Shown here: positions 6,515-7,607 of the stretch, in pieces
Position numbering within the stretch: position 1 is the stretch's first letter
Layout of the letters: every line of letters starts with the position of its first letter
Source of the DNA: Xanthobacteraceae bacterium
GTDB taxonomy: Bacteria; Pseudomonadota; Alphaproteobacteria; Rhizobiales; Xanthobacteraceae
DNA length: 7,607 bases
Direction: 5' to 3'
Assembly (NCBI GenBank): GCA_030043175.1
Contig: JASHYD010000978.1
Span: 1-7,607 of the forward strand
Translations under genes and position numbers: made by a program
The notes under the pieces: model-generated
Told to the model about the DNA's origin: nothing
Database searches by the model: none
The model's input: only the letters and a program-made list of their open reading frames with translations

Positions 6515-7219
6515 AATAACCCACCACGCCACAAGCACGATGTAGTCACCGCCGTTAAAAGCCGCTTTGGCCTTGCTCCTCCCTACGACGAGGAGCAGAG
6601 CAATTCCCAAGATTAGCCAGCGACCGCCTTGGTGAGCAGTCGACTGGTTTCATGCTTCGGAGGGCGCCGCTCAAGCACACAGACCGGGGCCGGAGGAACC
6701 ATATTACGCTGGTTAACCACAATGACGCTGCGTAGAACGATAGAACGGCCAGCACGTAAACAATTTGCTGTGGGTCATGTAAGTGGTCCGGGTTGTACCG
6801 CTGGACTGAGAAGGCGAAGATCATCCGTGCTTTCCAAGCAGATCCACAATGCGAGCGTCGGCAAGAAACGGTAAAGCCCTGCTTGAAGCGCTTCCGCGAT
6901 GGGTACTCCACGCCAAGCATATCCTGGAATACGAAATAGATCGCGATACCCTCCGCAAACGCCTTCAGAACCTGTACTTCCAGGGTTACGGTCTGATCAC
7001 CAAGCTCGACGTAGTTCTGTCCGACGGGGAATCCGATCGCCTGAAGACCATCATAGCGTTTTGCGATGGTCGGCAGTGAGTTGCCCACAATTGCCGCCAA
7101 GGTAATCGGGGATAGCAACTCCCAGAGCCAGCAGGAGAAAGTTTCGCTGCAGCACCGAAAAGGAGAGGTTTACGAGTTCGCCAGTGCGAAACCTTGCGCT
7201 GAGCTGAAGCCGTGGTCAT
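6515..7219 (-). pseudogene. Decayed multi-pass membrane protein (YciC / GDPD-membrane-domain-like)
   Basis: No single frame encodes this gene, but successive minus-strand pieces line up in the order expected of one family. An ATG at 7219 starts MTTASAQR. The next frame gives FRTGELVNLSFSVLQRNFLL (from about 7191), the usual start of proteins with an S-x-G-E-x-L-x-x-x-F-x-V-L-x-R-N-F pattern. Then come ITLAAIVGNSLP (from about 7109), IAIYFVFQDMLGVEYPS and GLYRFLPTLALWI in a shifted frame. After that come a hydrophobic stretch VYVLAVLSFYAASLWL, PVCVLERRPPKHETSRLLTK in another frame, and GGRWLILGIALLLVVGRSKA in the last. The P-V-C-V-x-E-R, L-T-K-G and R-W-x-I-x-G signatures are typical of these integral membrane proteins. 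About six frame changes are needed. The family function is unclear; the gene is dead or badly sequenced. Confidence 0.5.
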
Positions 7220-7431
7220 CAGAACTACGCCCCGCGAATTCCTTTTTAACTCGCTTTGAACTGATTAGCGACACCAGCCCCGTGCGGATTGGCGTCAACG
7301 TTTCCCGCCCCACCGTCGGTGAAGGCTCGATACCAGTAAAAAGGCATGGTTCTGACCGATACCGAGCATATCTGCGGAAACCGGGCCTTGGCTGTCTGCG
7401 TTTGGGGCCTCGTAAGACGTGGAGCCGTCAT
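7220..7431. other. Intergenic region between divergent genes, with RBS of the PepSY-like gene
   Basis: About 210 bases lie between the start of the decayed minus-strand gene and the ATG at 7432. GGAG at 7421-7424 is seven bases from that ATG and is a good ribosome binding site that fixes the start. A minus-strand frame across 7249-7340 ends with FYWYRAFTDGGAGNVDANPH and could be a leftover C-terminus, but it is not recognised. No convincing promoter pair was found. Confidence 0.4.
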
Positions 7432-7607
7432 ATGCCGACCATCAGACAAATCGTATTTGGTCTCGTCGTTGCAGTGGCTACCTTGTCCCCCGGACAGGTA
7501 CTCGCCGACCGAGCTCCCAGTCCCGAAGAGCGGTCGCGCATCGAGACGATGCTGCGCAACGAGGGCTTCACAGCCTGGGGCACAATCGCACTCGACGACG
7601 ACGATGA
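7432..7607 (+). CDS. Secreted PepSY-domain-like protein, N-terminus (3' truncated by window)
   Basis: The frame runs from ATG 7432 to the window end without a stop, giving 58 complete codons. Seen: a Sec signal peptide over residues 1-26 (MPTIRQIVFGLVVAVATLSP, then GQVLA), with probable cleavage after VLA. The mature start is DRAPSPEERSRIETMLRNEG, followed by FTAWGTIALDDDD. That last part is the first helix and strand of small periplasmic PepSY-like proteins, which typically read PxPEERxxIEAxLRxxGFxxWxxIELDD before WEVDDA. Such proteins are about 80-110 residues, and their role is unproven; some neighbour cytochrome b561 or two-component genes. GGAG at 7421-7424 supports this start. An overlapping frame from 7419 is a shadow. 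The family call rests on the short visible part. Confidence 0.75.
   Translation, partial: MPTIRQIVFGLVVAVATLSPGQVLADRAPSPEERSRIETMLRNEGFTAWGTIALDDDD

Noticed and set aside
6849..7079. A plus-strand 76-codon frame with fairly normal composition.
   Set aside because: The opposite strand carries ordered family motifs of a membrane protein over the same bases, which explains it better.

Overview
The window is GC-rich proteobacterial DNA. An alpha- or betaproteobacterium is likely: there is a remnant of a Bug/TctC-type solute-binding protein, a low-affinity iron permease-like small membrane protein, an AraC-type regulator and a PepSY-type secreted protein. I cannot name the genus. Gene density is unusually low. 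About half the window carries no intact gene, and several gaps hold recognisable but broken genes, so this reads as an accessory or decaying stretch of a replicon. A noisy assembly is the main alternative.

Layout from left to right: (1) 2-307 +, C-terminal HTH part of an AraC-family regulator, cut by the window edge. (2) 308-920, no convincing gene, with a small palindrome at 831-849. (3) 921-1361 +, intact low-affinity iron permease family protein. (4) 1362-2742, a gap holding a frameshifted N-terminus of a Bug-type periplasmic binding protein (minus strand), a bulged hairpin (1801-1850), a small probably frameshifted hypothetical gene (minus strand) and a long terminator-like hairpin (2604-2649). 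(5) 2743-4425 +, intact 560-residue thiamine-diphosphate enzyme of the acetolactate synthase / decarboxylase superfamily, the only large intact gene. (6) 4426-4992, a gap with a DUF4037-like fragment on the plus strand. (7) 4993-6009 -, a sulfite oxidase-type molybdopterin oxidoreductase, complete in length but with two compensating single-base shifts around an in-frame stop. (8) 6010-6514, no supportable gene. (9) 6515-7219 -, a multi-pass membrane protein recognisable only by switching frames about six times. (10) 7432-7607 +, the start of an exported PepSY-like protein, cut by the window end.

No operon can be defended. The intact genes are isolated, each with its own long flank, and no obvious pathway joins them. 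The Bug-protein remnant upstream of the ThDP enzyme hints at a former uptake-and-catabolism locus, since such pairs are common in betaproteobacterial catabolic clusters, but this is inference. I found no CRISPR array, tRNA, rRNA, complete IS element or clear defence or novel multi-gene system. The most informative observations are the compensating indels in the molybdoenzyme, the pattern of decay and three structured non-coding sites.
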